NCBI GenBank assembly: GCA_918026815.1
Contig: CAKJVC010000142.1
Span: 186,001 to 250,000 of the forward strand
Source of the DNA: Chalara sp. BL73
Taxonomy: Eukaryota > Ascomycota > Leotiomycetes > Helotiales
Reading direction: 5' to 3'
DNA: 64,000 bases
Both the position numbers and the translations under genes were made by a program. Below the pieces are notes generated by a model. It saw only the letters and a list, made by a program, of their open reading frames with translations, did not search any database and was not told the DNA's origin. Below are positions 46,581 to 58,826 of the stretch, in pieces; the first letter of the stretch is position 1, and each line of letters opens with the position of its first letter.

Positions 46581-47870
46581 TCAGGACGCTTTTCCGGGGT
46601 CCAGATTTTCTTCATTATCCAGTGCTGGTGTATCAGTATCGCTTGAATCTTCGTCGTAAGCCTCCTCTATCTGTCCTTTCTTAGACCTCAGCTGTGCCAC
46701 CTTTCGCTTTGGAATTACTTTTAGAAATGCCTCGCCCCAGTCTCCAGTCTCTAGCCACTTCAACATTATTTCCACTACATGATTAACTGCCAATACAGTC
46801 CGGCTTTGCATTGTCATATACTCTCCGATCGGAAGTTTGGCGGTTGCTATTCCACGTTCGCACGCCCGTTTGTAGCATAGTCCCTTGTGGCGGTTCTTAT
46901 CGACAATAGCTCCAACAATATAGGTAGTATAAGGAGAGAGGCAATCAAGGGTATGTGGAGAGTCTGCAGTCAAGTATACAACAGAAGGTTGACTCGGCTT
47001 TGGATCGGCTTTAGAGGCTGATGGAGTTGCTGTAACGTCACTCGTTTTCTCTGCAACGCTAATTCCACAGACTGCTGCTAGTTCTTGTGGCTGCTCACAA
47101 TCGTTCAACTTAGGTTGCTCATCAGGTGCATCCTGTACATTGGCCTTTGAAGTCTTTTCTTGCCACTCTGCTAAAGGCCCAACAATTTTGCCCCCTTCAG
47201 AGCCAATCATGACTTCGTGGAGTTCTGAAGCAGCGCCGACAAAATCCTTTTCTGTAAACTCAATCCCTTTCCAGTTCAAATGGTCATTCCTTAAGACAGT
47301 CTCGAACCTAGTTTTTAGATAGCCCTCCTTCCATGAGCTGATCACCATATGAGTCCGGTACGAGTTCCTCCTATTTTCAGAATAGCATCTGTTCAGTTGA
47401 GCGCCAAGGGATATCAACTCCTTTTCAACCATAAACTCTTCAAAGTCAGAATCCATTAGGAAGGTGATTGGAACTGGTATAGGTCTAGGCGGGCGTTTTA
47501 TTTGCTCTTCTTCCACGGTTTCGTCGCCATTTGCCTGCCTAGCTTGAAGTGCTTCCTTCTTACGTGCTTGTTTTGCCTTGTGCCTTTCCCTCCGTTTGAG
47601 TCTTCGATCCTCTAGTCCTGCTTCCCATTCTTGCGCTTTTCTGAGCTTCTTCAGGGCATTCTTAGACAGTTTTGGCACTTCATTGGTCTCTGTCTGAGGA
47701 GCAGTCCCAGAATCTTTGCCATCTATGTCGTTACTTTGTGCGTCATCGACATTGACTATATCAGACTCTGATTCGGGACATTCAGAAGTTTGTAGTAGAA
47801 GAACATCCGTATCGTTTTGGGGCTCATTCAGCTTTCGCAATTTGGAGGGCCGCTCCTCAATGTCAGACAT
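46581..47870 (-). CDS. TRM10: tRNA (guanine-9-N1) methyltransferase TRM10
   Basis: A single exon encodes 429 aa. Trm10 is a SPOUT-fold enzyme that methylates N1 of G9 in tRNAs. The N-terminus is acidic and then has a Lys/Arg-rich helix that binds tRNA. The catalytic part has ITFLMDSDFEEFM, GAQLNRCYSENRR, VYLTADSPHTL, then the knot region with VDKNRHKGLCYKRA and LPIGEYM, which supply the S-adenosylmethionine site and the conserved Asp of VDKNRHK. A Ser/Pro/Glu-rich insert of roughly 60 residues lies between the WQEKTS and VVYLTADSP regions. The start MSDIEERPSKLRKL is chosen; an in-frame ATG nine codons upstream (47897) is possible. It is divergent from MSH2. Confidence 0.92.
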   Translation of the reverse strand: MSDIEERPSKLRKLNEPQNDTDVLLLQTSECPESESDIVNVDDAQSNDIDGKDSGTAPQTETNEVPKLSKNALKKLRKAQEWEAGLEDRRLKRRERHKAKQARKKEALQARQANGDETVEEEQIKRPPRPIPVPITFLMDSDFEEFMVEKELISLGAQLNRCYSENRRNSYRTHMVISSWKEGYLKTRFETVLRNDHLNWKGIEFTEKDFVGAASELHEVMIGSEGGKIVGPLAEWQEKTSKANVQDAPDEQPKLNDCEQPQELAAVCGISVAEKTSDVTATPSASKADPKPSQPSVVYLTADSPHTLDCLSPYTTYIVGAIVDKNRHKGLCYKRACERGIATAKLPIGEYMTMQSRTVLAVNHVVEIMLKWLETGDWGEAFLKVIPKRKVAQLRSKKGQIEEAYDEDSSDTDTPALDNEENLDPGKAS

Positions 47871-48163
47871 TGCGTTCGCACTGCTCTTAAATCTCAAGTT
47901 TTTAACTTTTGAATGAGTGAGAATAAAGAAAATCTCGTGACTAAACGCTAATCCACTTTATTGAGACACATTTATTTTTGTATTCACCGCCGGCAGAAAA
48001 TCGCGAAATTTTGCTGGTTTCAGCCTAGTGCAGAAATTAACGCGTCTTCCGCCAAAGGACGCGACCACGCAACAGAGATCAAGGTTAGAAAGGTTCTGTC
48101 GCTGCACTTCTTGTTACTTCTGCGAGATCTCATGCCGACAAATTGGATCAATAGCCCTTCATA
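47871..48163. promoter_or_regulatory. TRM10-MSH2 divergent promoter with MCB- and SCB-like boxes
   Basis: The 293-bp spacer between the two ATGs contains ACGCGT at 48040-48045, identical to the MluI cell-cycle box bound by MBF in yeasts, and CGCGAAA at 48002-48008, matching the SCB consensus CRCGAAA. MSH2 is G1/S-regulated in yeast, so these sites may time its expression. Binding in this organism is not shown. Confidence 0.5.
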
Positions 48164-50973
48164 ATGTCTTCACGCCCTGAGCTCAAGGTACAATGATTCC
48201 TATAGTAATCCCCAAGTAGAATACTGACTTGATACAGGTGGACGATGAAGGTGGCTTCATCAAGTTCTTCAAGGCCCTTCCTGAGAAAGAAGAAGATACA
48301 GTACGCATATTTGAGCGTACGGACTTCTATACAGCTCATGGAGAAGACGCAGAATTCATTGCCCGCACAGTATATAGAACTACTTCCGTATTGAAGCAAT
48401 TAGGAGGAAGTGGCCCAAATGGCCTGCCATCAGTTACTATGACCACAACAGTTTACAGGAACTTTCTCAGAGAGGCACTCTTTCGACTTAGTAAACGGAT
48501 AGAGATATGGCAGTCCTCAAGCGGGAAAGGAAGATGGGAACTAGGCAAACAGGCATCTCCAGGCAATCTACAATCTGTTGAGGAAGAACTAGGTGGTCAA
48601 TACGACGGTGCTCCTCTTATTCTTGCTGTTAAAGTGTCTGCAAAGGCGTCTGAGGCTAGAAATGTTGGAGTATGCTTTGCGGATGCCAGCGTGCGAGAAC
48701 TGGGAGTCAGCGAGTTTTTGGACAACGATTTGTATTCGAATTTCGAGTCACTGCTTATTCAGTTGGGAGTGAAGGAGTGTCTGATACAGCAAGATAAGTC
48801 GGGAAAAGATGTGGAATTATCCAAACTTAAGGCCATTATTGATTCCTGTGGAATCGCCATCTCCGAACGAGGAGCAGCAGAGTTCGGTACCAAAGACATT
48901 GACCAAGACATGGCAAGAATTTTGAAAGACGAAATTTCAGCCGGGAGCCTTCCACAAACGGACTTGAAACTAGCCATGGGATCAGCAGCAGCACTCATCA
49001 GCTATCTCAATATTCTTCAAGATAAGACAAACTTTGGTCAGTATCAGCTTTACCAGCATGATCTCACACAATTCATGAAGCTTGATGCTTCAGCTCTAAA
49101 AGCACTGAATCTCATGCCTGGCCCTCGAGACGGAGCTAAAACTATGTCTCTGTACGGTCTTCTCAATCACTGCAAGACTCCTGTTGGCAGTCGATTATTG
49201 GCACAATGGCTCAAACAACCACTAATGAGCATGGAAGATATCAATAAGAGGCAACAACTGGTCGAAGCATTTGTGGAGGATACCGAACTACGGCAAACGA
49301 TTCAAGAGGAACATCTACGAGCGATACCAGATCTTTATCGTCTTGCAAAGAGATTTCAGAAGAAGCAGGCAAATCTTGAAGATGTTGTACGAGCGTACCA
49401 AGTCGTGATCAGGTTGCCAGGCTTCGTTGCAACTCTTGAGAATGTAATGGACGAGCAATACAAGGATCCTCTTGATGAAGCATACACATCAAAGCTTCGG
49501 GACTATTCAGATAGCCTTGCTAAGTTACAAGAGATGGTTGAAACGACGGTGGATCTTGATGCCATGGATAATCATGAGTTTATCATCAAGCCTGAATTCG
49601 ATGATGGATTACGCATTATCAGGAAGAAGCTGGACAGGTTGCGGCATGACCTAGATGCAGAGCACCAGAATGCAAGTCGAGATCTCAATCAAGAGATTGA
49701 CAAGAAGCTCTTCCTGGAAAACCATAAAACTCATGGATGGTGCATGCGACTTACCAGAACTGAGGCAACATGCATTCGGAACCAATCCAAGTATCAAGAA
49801 ATATCTACTCAGAAGAATGGTGTATATTTCACCACCCACAAAATGCAAAGCATACGAAGGGAGTTCGACCAGCTTTCCCTCAACTACAATCGTACTCAAA
49901 GTAGTCTCGTCAACGAGGTTGTAGGCGTAGCAGCATCATATTGCCCGGTTATCGAGCAACTGGCGGGAGTTCTCGCGCATCTTGATGTAATAATCAGTTT
50001 TGCCCACTGCTCAGTACACGCACCCACCTCATATGTTCGACCCAAGATGCATGCTCGGGGTACAGGCGACACTATCCTGAAGGAGGCTCGCCATCCATGT
50101 ATGGAGATGCAAGATGACATCCAATTCATCACCAACGACGTACACCTTCGTCGTGGTCAATCGGAGTTTCTCATTATAACTGGTCCCAATATGGGTGGTA
50201 AATCGACCTACATACGGCAAATCGGTGTTATAGCTCTCATGGCACAGATCGGTTGTTTTGTTCCCTGCTCCGAAGCCGAGTTGACTATATTCGACTGTAT
50301 CCTAGCTCGCGTCGGAGCTAGTGACTCGCAGCTGAAGGGTGTTTCCACGTTCATGGCAGAGATGTTAGAAACGGCCAATATCTTGAAGTCAGCCACATCC
50401 GAATCATTAATCATCATCGATGAGCTCGGCCGTGGAACATCCACATATGACGGTTTTGGTCTCGCATGGGCTATATCAGAGCATATCATCAAAGAGATCG
50501 GCTGCTTTTCCATGTTCGCTACGCATTTCCACGAGCTTACTGCACTCGTAGACTCGTATCCCCAAGTAGAAAATCTGCATGTCGTAGCACACATCGACGC
50601 CAAAGACGGTGACAACGCTAAACGCGAGGTAACACTTCTTTACAAAGTCGAGCAAGGAATATGTGATCAAAGCTTCGGTATTCATGTTGCGGAACTAGTC
50701 CGCTTCCCACAGAAGGTCGTTAATATAGCGAAGAGGAAAGCAGACGAGCTCGAGGATTTCTCAAGCAAACAGGAGGCAAACAGTCTTAAGGTAGGCAAGG
50801 AGGACGTAGAAGAAGGGAGTGCGCTCCTAAAAGAGGTTCTTGTGAGGTGGAAGGCGGAATGTGAGGGTCAGGGTTTGAGCCAGGAGGAAATGGTTAACAA
50901 GATGCGGGAGATGGTAAAAGGCGATGAAAAGTTGCTCGCGAACCCGTTCTTTCAGTCCATAAAGGCTTTGTGA
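48164..50973 (+). CDS. MSH2: DNA mismatch repair ATPase MSH2
   Basis: Exons 48164-48187 and 48238-50973 give 919 aa, normal for fungal Msh2. Msh2 pairs with Msh3 or Msh6 to recognise mismatches. Exon 1 encodes only MSSRPELK. The N-terminal mismatch-binding domain (FIKFFKALPEKEEDTVRIFERTDFY-type region), connector, lever and clamp domains can be followed in order. The ATPase has Walker A GPNMGGKST (about residue 657), the STFMAEM signature, Walker B IIIDELGRGTS (about residue 735) and the ATHFHEL switch. The C-terminal helix-turn-helix for dimerisation is present. The Phe-x-Glu mismatch wedge of MutS and Msh6 is absent, as expected for Msh2. Confidence 0.96.
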
Positions 50974-51468
50974 TGAGGGTGCTGACGGAGTTCTTGGTGG
51001 AAGATATTTGGGGGTGTATATTATGACTGGCGTTCAAAGTTTGGTACAATGAGATGTCATATTGCAGTGCAAGATCTTGAGCCATTAAACATACAAAGAG
51101 GCAAGCTTAAAAATTCCGCTACAAGGCTCAGAAAGATAAGTCGCTGTAGAGCTTTTTTGCGTAATGCGTACGTCAAGTTGTTGTCACATCAATCTGGACC
51201 CAACGGGTTAAGTTGGCATAAGTTAATCTAAAGAAATGAAACTCTTCTACTTTCTTCCACGCTAGCCTGACAATGTGACTGATTGAGGTCCACTAGGGAA
51301 AACGTAAAGGGAAGTTTGACTTTGGGTATCGGATATTGGTAATATATTACAAGGCCATTACTACTTGTCCTCTGCTTTCCCCCTGCCATTACTCATTATG
51401 CATAACGATATCCTCCGCCCCCAAACCAAGGAAATTCGCAATTATTACTCTTCGCCTCAGAAAGCGAG
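50974..51468. other. Convergent intergenic region
   Basis: It lies between the 3' ends of MSH2 and CWH43. No gene is supported. Confidence 0.5.
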
Positions 51469-54400
51469 TTAAGCGTAATACCTCGGCTCATCGAAGACGT
51501 GATACTGATGTCCCCTGACTCCGTCTCCACGGAATAAAGCCGGGAATCTCATGCCCTCAGGGACCTGTGCTTCATCCACTATCTTGTTTCTCTCATCCGC
51601 GGATTCAGCGGGCCTCTCACCAATCTTGAACTTGCCCACCTGAATCTCGGTATCGGTGATTGTAGATCTGCTAACTCTAGCATACGCCATTCGTTTTAAG
51701 CCTTTGTATAGAATGTATTCGCACCATCGATCCCAATCTGATGGGTCGATATCGTGCATACCGGATTCCTCGGAGACATAGGTGTTATAGTTCCCCTCTA
51801 AAGGCTTTGTTACGAGGTAAGATAGGAGGATTGCGGGACGAGGAGTTGATCCCATGAGCTTTGACAGGTACTCAGACTGAAGGCGTCGATCCTCAGGGTC
51901 TTCTTCTTGGCCAGAATGAAATACGAAGACATCTACCAAGTCTCCATACACGTCAAGTGTGGCGTGGATAGCTGGGGCTAGCTCTCCAACAGGTGATGGC
52001 AAAAGATGATGGGTAGAGTTGACAATAGGGAATTTGGATAGCAAAGCAGCACCCCACGTGTGCTTGTTTGGTCCTGGTCCATAATCAACATACATTCCTA
52101 AATCCTCCGCCAAGAATTGTGTTGTGTCCCTGTTGCCCATGATAATTCTTTGCAGATCAGACTCGAGAAGACCGATAACATCAATCTCAAGCTCTTTGAT
52201 AACATCCCGCATGCGGTACTCTGATGACCACATGTCATTATCAAGAGAAAAGTGGATAGTCCAGATTCCTGCCGTCAAAACCTTATCGTCCTTGTGATAA
52301 GGCACGTAATCGTAGGTTGGAAAGCGCAGGTACGCGATAGCGAGTGATATGACTTGGAGGCCGCCAAGAACATACAAATAGTAGAGTCGTGGACTAGAAG
52401 TACTCGATGTCTTTACAAGCGAACTAGCGGTCGAGGGTAAAGACATAGTTGCGAAGACACCGCAGCCGATCAAAAGCATTGTAGTGGCCATGACCAAGTC
52501 GGTGCGCTCACGGACCAGAGGTCCACCAGGAACGAATGCATACGCGACGACCCAAACATGAAACAAGGTCATGAAATTGTAAAAAAGAAAGCCTAGACCA
52601 AAAGTCATACCTGGGTTCTTCCTGGCCGCAGAACCTACCAAAGGCACAGAGACTGCGGTGAGATAAAACGTCAACACCAGTCCACCATAATAGCCCGTCC
52701 AATTGGCTTTGGTAGTCAGGATTGCGGCACCTATACATCCAACGCCATAGAGAGTCCAAGTTCGAGCTAGGTCTTCTTTAAGAAGACCAAATACCAAGCC
52801 AGCCCCCATTGCAGCGATGGTCAGTGCACCATAAGGTACTGCAATTGGGCCTCGAATTGGGTATCCCTCCCATGTCCAAAGAATGATAGTACTGGAGTCT
52901 GAGAGTAGCGAGTGAAGACCGAAGACGAGACCGGCGAACCCAAGAGCCGTAAGAATGGAAGAGTCGCTATTTCGAACTTTGACATCTGCTCGGATTGAGG
53001 CTACAGTCTTGCGCCTCGAAATAAAAACAGCACCAAGTGCAAGAATCAATCCAAAGCCATTCCAACCTCCATTTTCGGCGTGAGATGTTGGCCAAATAGG
53101 ATTGCTGGTATAATTCGCAAATTTGATAACACTAGAAGCAAGCAGACCAATGGTCCAGGCTAGGATTTTCGACTCAAGTCCAGCTGGGCTTGCTGCTTCA
53201 ATGTAAAAAGTAGCTGCCCAGGTGATGCAGGATATCGCAATACCAGCACCGACTATGCCTAAACGGATAACAGGATCAGTGATCTGATATGCGAGTAAGC
53301 CGAAGAGCGAGAGAAGACGGAATAGTTGAACGCGTCGAATGACGAAAGCCCGGATTTTTGAATTGGCAAGTATGATAGGGGACATAGTCAACATTATGGT
53401 AGCTTCGTAGCCTGAGATTCCCATGTGCCACAATGGGAAGTCTAACAATGTCAGCTATAGATCGCAACCTGTAGATTGTGAACTTACACCACACGACCAG
53501 TCCCAGAGAGGTTAGAATGGACCAAAAGACGAACTGTAATATATATTAGCAACACAAGCATACCCTCAAATTTGGTACATACCCCGTTGTAGATATCTGC
53601 TGCTGCTTCCAACAGTCCATAGAAGGAGAATACCTGTGCAAAAGGTCGAAGGATGGGTTTGTCTTTCCTGTGGTTTGTCAGCCTAATTCCATCCACTGTG
53701 AGAAAAGATTCATACTCTGTCTCAACGGCAGCATCGGCCAGGCGTGGCTTCGGTCTACATCAAAAAGAACTTAGACATATTCATTGTAATATATGGTCGT
53801 CATAATGCATATTTTACATGACCTATTTTGGAAGCCAGTACACATACCCCTTGCTCAGACCCTTCACGTCCCTGACAACAAGCTCAAAAGTGTCGAAGTC
53901 AAGAGCTGTTACTGCATCAAATGCTACGTCAAACAATACTAACGCCCATTCAAAGAAAGCATAGGTGGTATAAGCTGTCTCCCGTTAGCAGGTCCCCGCA
54001 AGTATGTTCGTCATTCTCACCTCCGGGAATTCTATGGACCTTGTGCTGAATGAAATAATACACCAAAGGTATGAGTGTACCGAAGAAAGCGCTAGCGATA
54101 TACTTTCTGTATTTGATAGCCCGGAAGTTAGGGGGGCTAAGGTAAAGACATCCTAATGTCCATGGTAATGTAGCGACCAGATATGAAATCATGAAGATAT
54201 CGTGCCAATCATGATCGTCCGTCGAGGTAACATAGGTCCAGCCGCCGCATGTAAAAGTTCGAAAAATGCCCATGAAAGCAACAACTTTAGGAATGTTCGA
54301 GTTCGCCTGCTTTGTAAGAAGATACCATAAGCCTACAAGCGCAAACCGAGGACCTATCATGTATTAGATTTGCCATGATTCGGGCCATGCTTGCTAGCTG

Positions 54401-54713
54401 TACCTGATGTGACAGCTATGAAAAGCATGAAAAAGGAGCGTTCTGGGTATCGATCTCCAATTGTCGCAGACACCGAGGGGAACCATTCTTGCGGATAGCC
54501 AAACCATTCATTTTGTACTATCTTGTGGTAGTGCAGCGAGACACCTACGAAGAAGGCGCTGAGAAACGCAGCTGAGTATAGTTAGCTCCCGAAGCAGAAA
54601 GACGCTCGATGGAGATATGGGATCAACGCACTATACGCAGCCGCAGTGTGCATCCAGCTCACCCATTTGGCAGAAAAGGCCACCACCTCGCCGTCCTTGA
54701 ATCTGGGTGCCAT
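51469..54713 (-). CDS. CWH43: GPI-anchor lipid remodelling protein CWH43
   Basis: Exons (minus) 54713-54632, 54571-54404, 54353-54021, 53974-53848, 53754-53716, 53667-53583, 53533-53488 and 53441-51469 give 950 aa. Cwh43 replaces the diacylglycerol of GPI anchors with ceramide in the ER. The N-terminal third is the FRAG1-like/PGAP2-type part with several membrane segments ([35 protein letters not shown]). A central array of membrane helices follows, and then a C-terminal lumenal endonuclease/exonuclease/phosphatase-like domain (about residues 650-900) with [39 protein letters not shown] and [15 protein letters not shown]. Two short exons of 39 and 46 nt are supported by frame. In some species the two halves are separate proteins; here they are fused. 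Confidence 0.94.
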
Positions 54714-56319
54714 TGTGATTGCCCCCACGGTTCACATCCAAAGGAATGACATCCGAGAGATCCGGAGAAGATTGGCCGTTCGAACAACGTGAATGCGCGC
54801 AGAGGAATTCACTTGAGGATCAAGAAATCACCAAAATGTCGAGGCTAGGGCCATGAAACGCGGGTGCGGGTGCGGGCACAGTCTCTCTCTCTCTTATGAC
54901 GGGAGATGGGGCCGTTGTAATAAACAGACAGGGATGAGCCGATCAAGATTATGCTTAGCCTATTAAGGCTTAGCGACAATCCTCGGCTAACTTGGCCCCA
55001 ATTTCACGGAACTTGGTTCTCGCTTGGCTACTTGCTCACAAGTACAATACAGCAGCAGAGCATTTCCGGCTCGGAAAGCGGCTTGCTTGTACCCTTGAAC
55101 CCGAACTTCTTCCCTCCCTAATATTACGCTTGTGCCTCGGCACACACCTACTTTGCTCCTAATTTCTTTTCCCAACAATTGCATATGATTTGTTTAGTCG
55201 AAATAAATTCAACTTGTCACACGCAAATCTCAAGCTGCCTTAAAATTTGATTTGATTTTAGAGTTTCTTTTTTCTCCCATTACGCGCGCTCTAGCTCTGT
55301 TCTGCCTTTCCCTGCGCTACTTCTCGGATTCTAAGAATCACTTATTCAAAACAAGCCAGTCTCCGCAATTATATAGCAAAAAAAGTTAAACTGGCAAGAT
55401 GAGAAACAATCTGTCACCAACGTGCCCAAACGAGGTTCCCTCAATTTGATTCTTGGCATCTCGGGATATGCAATATGCCCTTTGTCCTGAGCCATATGCT
55501 CCTTAAACAGATCGTTTTAAACCATTTATCACACAGCAATGGCCAAGGGTGCCTTGCAATGCCCTAATGGCGTTCTATCATTCCGAAGCCGGTACATAGA
55601 TATATATCTAAGAATCAATGTGAAAGTAGCATATGCTGCGACCTTGGCCAAGGCAAAAACCTTCCTCATTATTCATGAGGTATCGAGATCTAAACTAGTC
55701 CATTCTCAAGCCATGATACGGTATATTTTGTTCATCAATTCACTTATGGAATAATATATAAATGAAGAAAAGTTCCGGGAAGTGACACACTCCTTTCAAC
55801 AATAGTGGAATAGTCCATGCTAGTTGGGGCTACCTCGCGCTTGTCATTTAGTGCTCCAAATCATCACGGTCAAGCAACACTGGCACTATGCATGTCTGTG
55901 AAGATATATCTCTATGGTACAATTTCCTGTACAAGACCTTCAAATTCTGTTCCAGCCTGATTTTTACTCTCGGAGCATTATGGAAATGCGTTCTATGGCT
56001 TTTTTGGGGGGTCACCAATTTGTTCTGTTGGCGATTTAAAACGGTTTATTGCGTTAGTTCAAATCCAAATAGCCGGGCTACATGTCGAAAAACAATTTAG
56101 TTGGACTCTAATGTAAGTCTATCAATTTTGATCTGGACTAGCAGCGCATGTTTCTATAAGTATGCTGTCCCACCCAGGTCGCAGAATATCATATAACCTA
56201 CCTCTCCATGATCTGCTATTCATAAATCCCATCGCCCCGTACCAACGCTATGCGCTGACTTTCATAATTAGTGCCCCGTTCGAAGTGTTTCACCACATCC
56301 ATTTTCTAGGTGACCAAAC
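54714..56319. other. Intergenic 1.6 kb between CWH43 and an orphan gene
   Basis: No gene is supported. There is a short CT repeat near 54880-54895. Frames at 55539-55754 and 55888-56100 have no motif. Confidence 0.5.
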
Positions 56320-57555
56320 ATGGCAACATCAGCCTCCTTTAGAAGATACTCTATTGAACAACTCATGCAGCTAGGACTCGAACCTGCCGATCCAAAACTA
56401 GTACACGCGGCCAAAGAGAAGATAGAAGTATTCAAATCCTTTACAAAGGAATCCTTTAACACTTCTCAGTCCACTCCATCAGCTCCTTTATTGCATGATA
56501 TCACATCAGGTCCACGTCGCGCACCAAAAGATCCCCAACTACATAGAAGCCTCCAGCAGGGGCTAATAGCATTTCTTCCCGGTCATCTTGACAGGAAACT
56601 TTTTTACTGCCAACAGCCGATCTGTGGCGGTCGTCATTTTCTCGACCAAACTGGTTCGGGCCACCCAATCTTACTCACACGCAATGCGTGGTCTGGCTAC
56701 GGCAGAGAGAGAATGGCCACTTTCGTCATCATGTCTAGACATCCATTCGAAAAGTGGCAGTGTTTCCCAATTCACAGTACCACAAAACCAAACGATGCTT
56801 CATCAGATACGAATGTATTATATCTCCGGTCATCTAACCCAAAGGCACTTAATGGTGAGACTTATGTTCAAACTAAGTGCGTCTATCATGGACCTGCTTG
56901 GGGTCTGCAGAAGTGGAATGGTGGCGGCCATCGCTTGTGCGATGAAAGCATTGTGAATCTTAGTGAGAAGATTAGTGAGCTACAGAGCCAAGCGAATCCA
57001 ACAAATGTGCGCACATCACCCAAATCAAGCACGTATGCAGGTTCTTTGTCGCCTATGTCAAGGTCAGATTGCTCCTCGTCCTCCAGTGCGCACAAGACTG
57101 TTGGAATCAGGAGGTTATCATCGCCCCCAAAACCAAATTGTACTATATTTGCTTGTTCCGGAGAAAGTTATGGGCGACTTAACAAAAAGACAGGAGAAGC
57201 TAAAATATCAACTTTAGAGAATTGGAGGGTTGGAGAGGACAGCACCGGTGACCTCGAAACAAAAGTGCTGCTACTTGTTGGCAGGCAACATAAAGTCCCT
57301 CCGTCTTGTCTTCCTGATGATGATGAACGTCCTTCTTCATCCGATTCCCTGCACAGTTTCGCGTCGGATAGCATCGAATCTTTAAGTTCCGCAACATCCC
57401 TATCATGTTCCCGGACCTTTGGCGGCGAGGGTAAGAAAGATGAGCAAAGAGGATATATGTATATGGATCTTCCACGCAAAGTTCTCCAGGGCGATCAAAC
57501 AAAGAGCGAAGGCATCCAAACACATCACCCATCTGGAAAGGTCCTATGCTGTTAA
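56320..57555 (+). CDS. Uncharacterised fungal protein, 411 aa
   Basis: I do not recognise the family. A single long frame (the longest without an assignment in this window) starts MATSASFRRYSIEQLMQLGL and looks globular to about residue 235, with GHLDRKLFYCQQPICGG, HPILLTRNAWSGYG, TFVIMSRHPFEKWQCFPI, YVQTKCVYHGPAWGL and GGHRLCDESIVNLSEKI. The cysteine and histidine spacing could suit a metal site or structural disulphides. The layout distantly recalls fungal DUF6590-type proteins, but I would not assign it. The second half is Ser-rich and probably disordered. No signal peptide or membrane segment is seen. Codon use resembles the neighbouring genes, and a conserved-looking first half suggests a real gene. 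Confidence 0.65.
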   Translation: MATSASFRRYSIEQLMQLGLEPADPKLVHAAKEKIEVFKSFTKESFNTSQSTPSAPLLHDITSGPRRAPKDPQLHRSLQQGLIAFLPGHLDRKLFYCQQPICGGRHFLDQTGSGHPILLTRNAWSGYGRERMATFVIMSRHPFEKWQCFPIHSTTKPNDASSDTNVLYLRSSNPKALNGETYVQTKCVYHGPAWGLQKWNGGGHRLCDESIVNLSEKISELQSQANPTNVRTSPKSSTYAGSLSPMSRSDCSSSSSAHKTVGIRRLSSPPKPNCTIFACSGESYGRLNKKTGEAKISTLENWRVGEDSTGDLETKVLLLVGRQHKVPPSCLPDDDERPSSSDSLHSFASDSIESLSSATSLSCSRTFGGEGKKDEQRGYMYMDLPRKVLQGDQTKSEGIQTHHPSGKVLCC

Positions 57556-58826
57556 ATCTACTCAAAAATAACGGGTCAGGATGGATCGCAGGAAACTATA
57601 AGCATATTATTAGAGACGAACAGATGGAATATGAGATTACGGATGAGAAGATAGCATGAAATCATTCTGTAGGAATAAAATACTTGTGCATAATATAGTA
57701 TCAGTCACATAAGAATCTTCGGGACAGCTCCCTTAACCAGTGCTACTTGAGTCCAACTAGCCAAACAGGTAAAGTTCTGATGCGTATTCACGCGACAGCT
57801 GTTAGTAGGAATCCTAGCTAGGAGTCCGCTTCGGATAGAAGTCTTCATGGAGCTCCACTTCTGATTTTAAGCGAGTTTAGAAAAGGGGTGACTCATGGTT
57901 TTTGGATCGCGTGAGCATCTCCTGTACTTTTCGTTCTTCGGAAGCTACAGAAGTCCTACTGTTTCCGCGCTACCTTATATGAACAATGTAGGTAGCTCAT
58001 ATATTACGTTCAGATGGATACATGGATAAATTTTTGATCATCCGTCAAGCTTAAAATGACCTGATGGTTAAAAATAATCCCAAGGCAGGAGTCTACACTT
58101 GGAACTAACCATGCTTTGCTCTCCAAACGCGTCTTCACATCGCTATTCGGTGCGAGTGAGATAATTACTCCACAACATCGCAACTCACTGTATCTTTTTT
58201 GTGACATGGTTGGTCTGTGATTGAGAATGCTTAGTCACTTGTTACATAAGCCCAGGTTCCTCTCTTCTTCTTCTCTGTCATAGTTTTGGGCTCCATAAAT
58301 CTACTGTGCGTAAAGTGGGATATCAACCCAAAAAGGCAGCTCAAATACTGTACCATTACGGCGCATTGCATGCAATGTCAAATTGGACCAATAGGCAGTT
58401 GTCAATCTCAACCTGACGCCATTCTCGTTTGGCGGGGTTGTGGTTTAAGCTGTCAATCTCGGTCTTCTGGTAGGTCAAAGGAGGAATATCTACTCTCTTG
58501 CTCGTAATATACTGTGCGCTACTCTATGTTGCCGTATATCGTAAGCACTATCCTCCTTGTGGCCTGCGCGGCCATTTCCAGGCAGATGCAAAAAGCTAAT
58601 TGCTATTGGGCTTGAATGGCAACCGGTCCCGTCTCCCCTCAATTCTTCCGTCACTAGCTTACGAGAACAATTTCATCCTGCCGAGACATCGTCGTTTGTG
58701 TTGCATTATTGTGTTAACCTCATCCACAGCTGGCTTGGGTGCCTCAAAGTTTCAACCCGCTGCAGGCAGCAGCATTCTGTACCGCACAGTACAGTCCGGG
58801 TACCGGTTACACGAGTAATCTCAGCG
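57556..58826. other. Intergenic 1.3 kb
   Basis: No gene is supported. The reading frame of the downstream membrane protein is open upstream to 58557 but without family features, so this is treated as leader DNA. Confidence 0.5.

Noticed and set aside
56040..56070. GTTCAAATCC B-box-like motif
   Set aside because: No paired T stem, acceptor stem or A box around it; not a tRNA.
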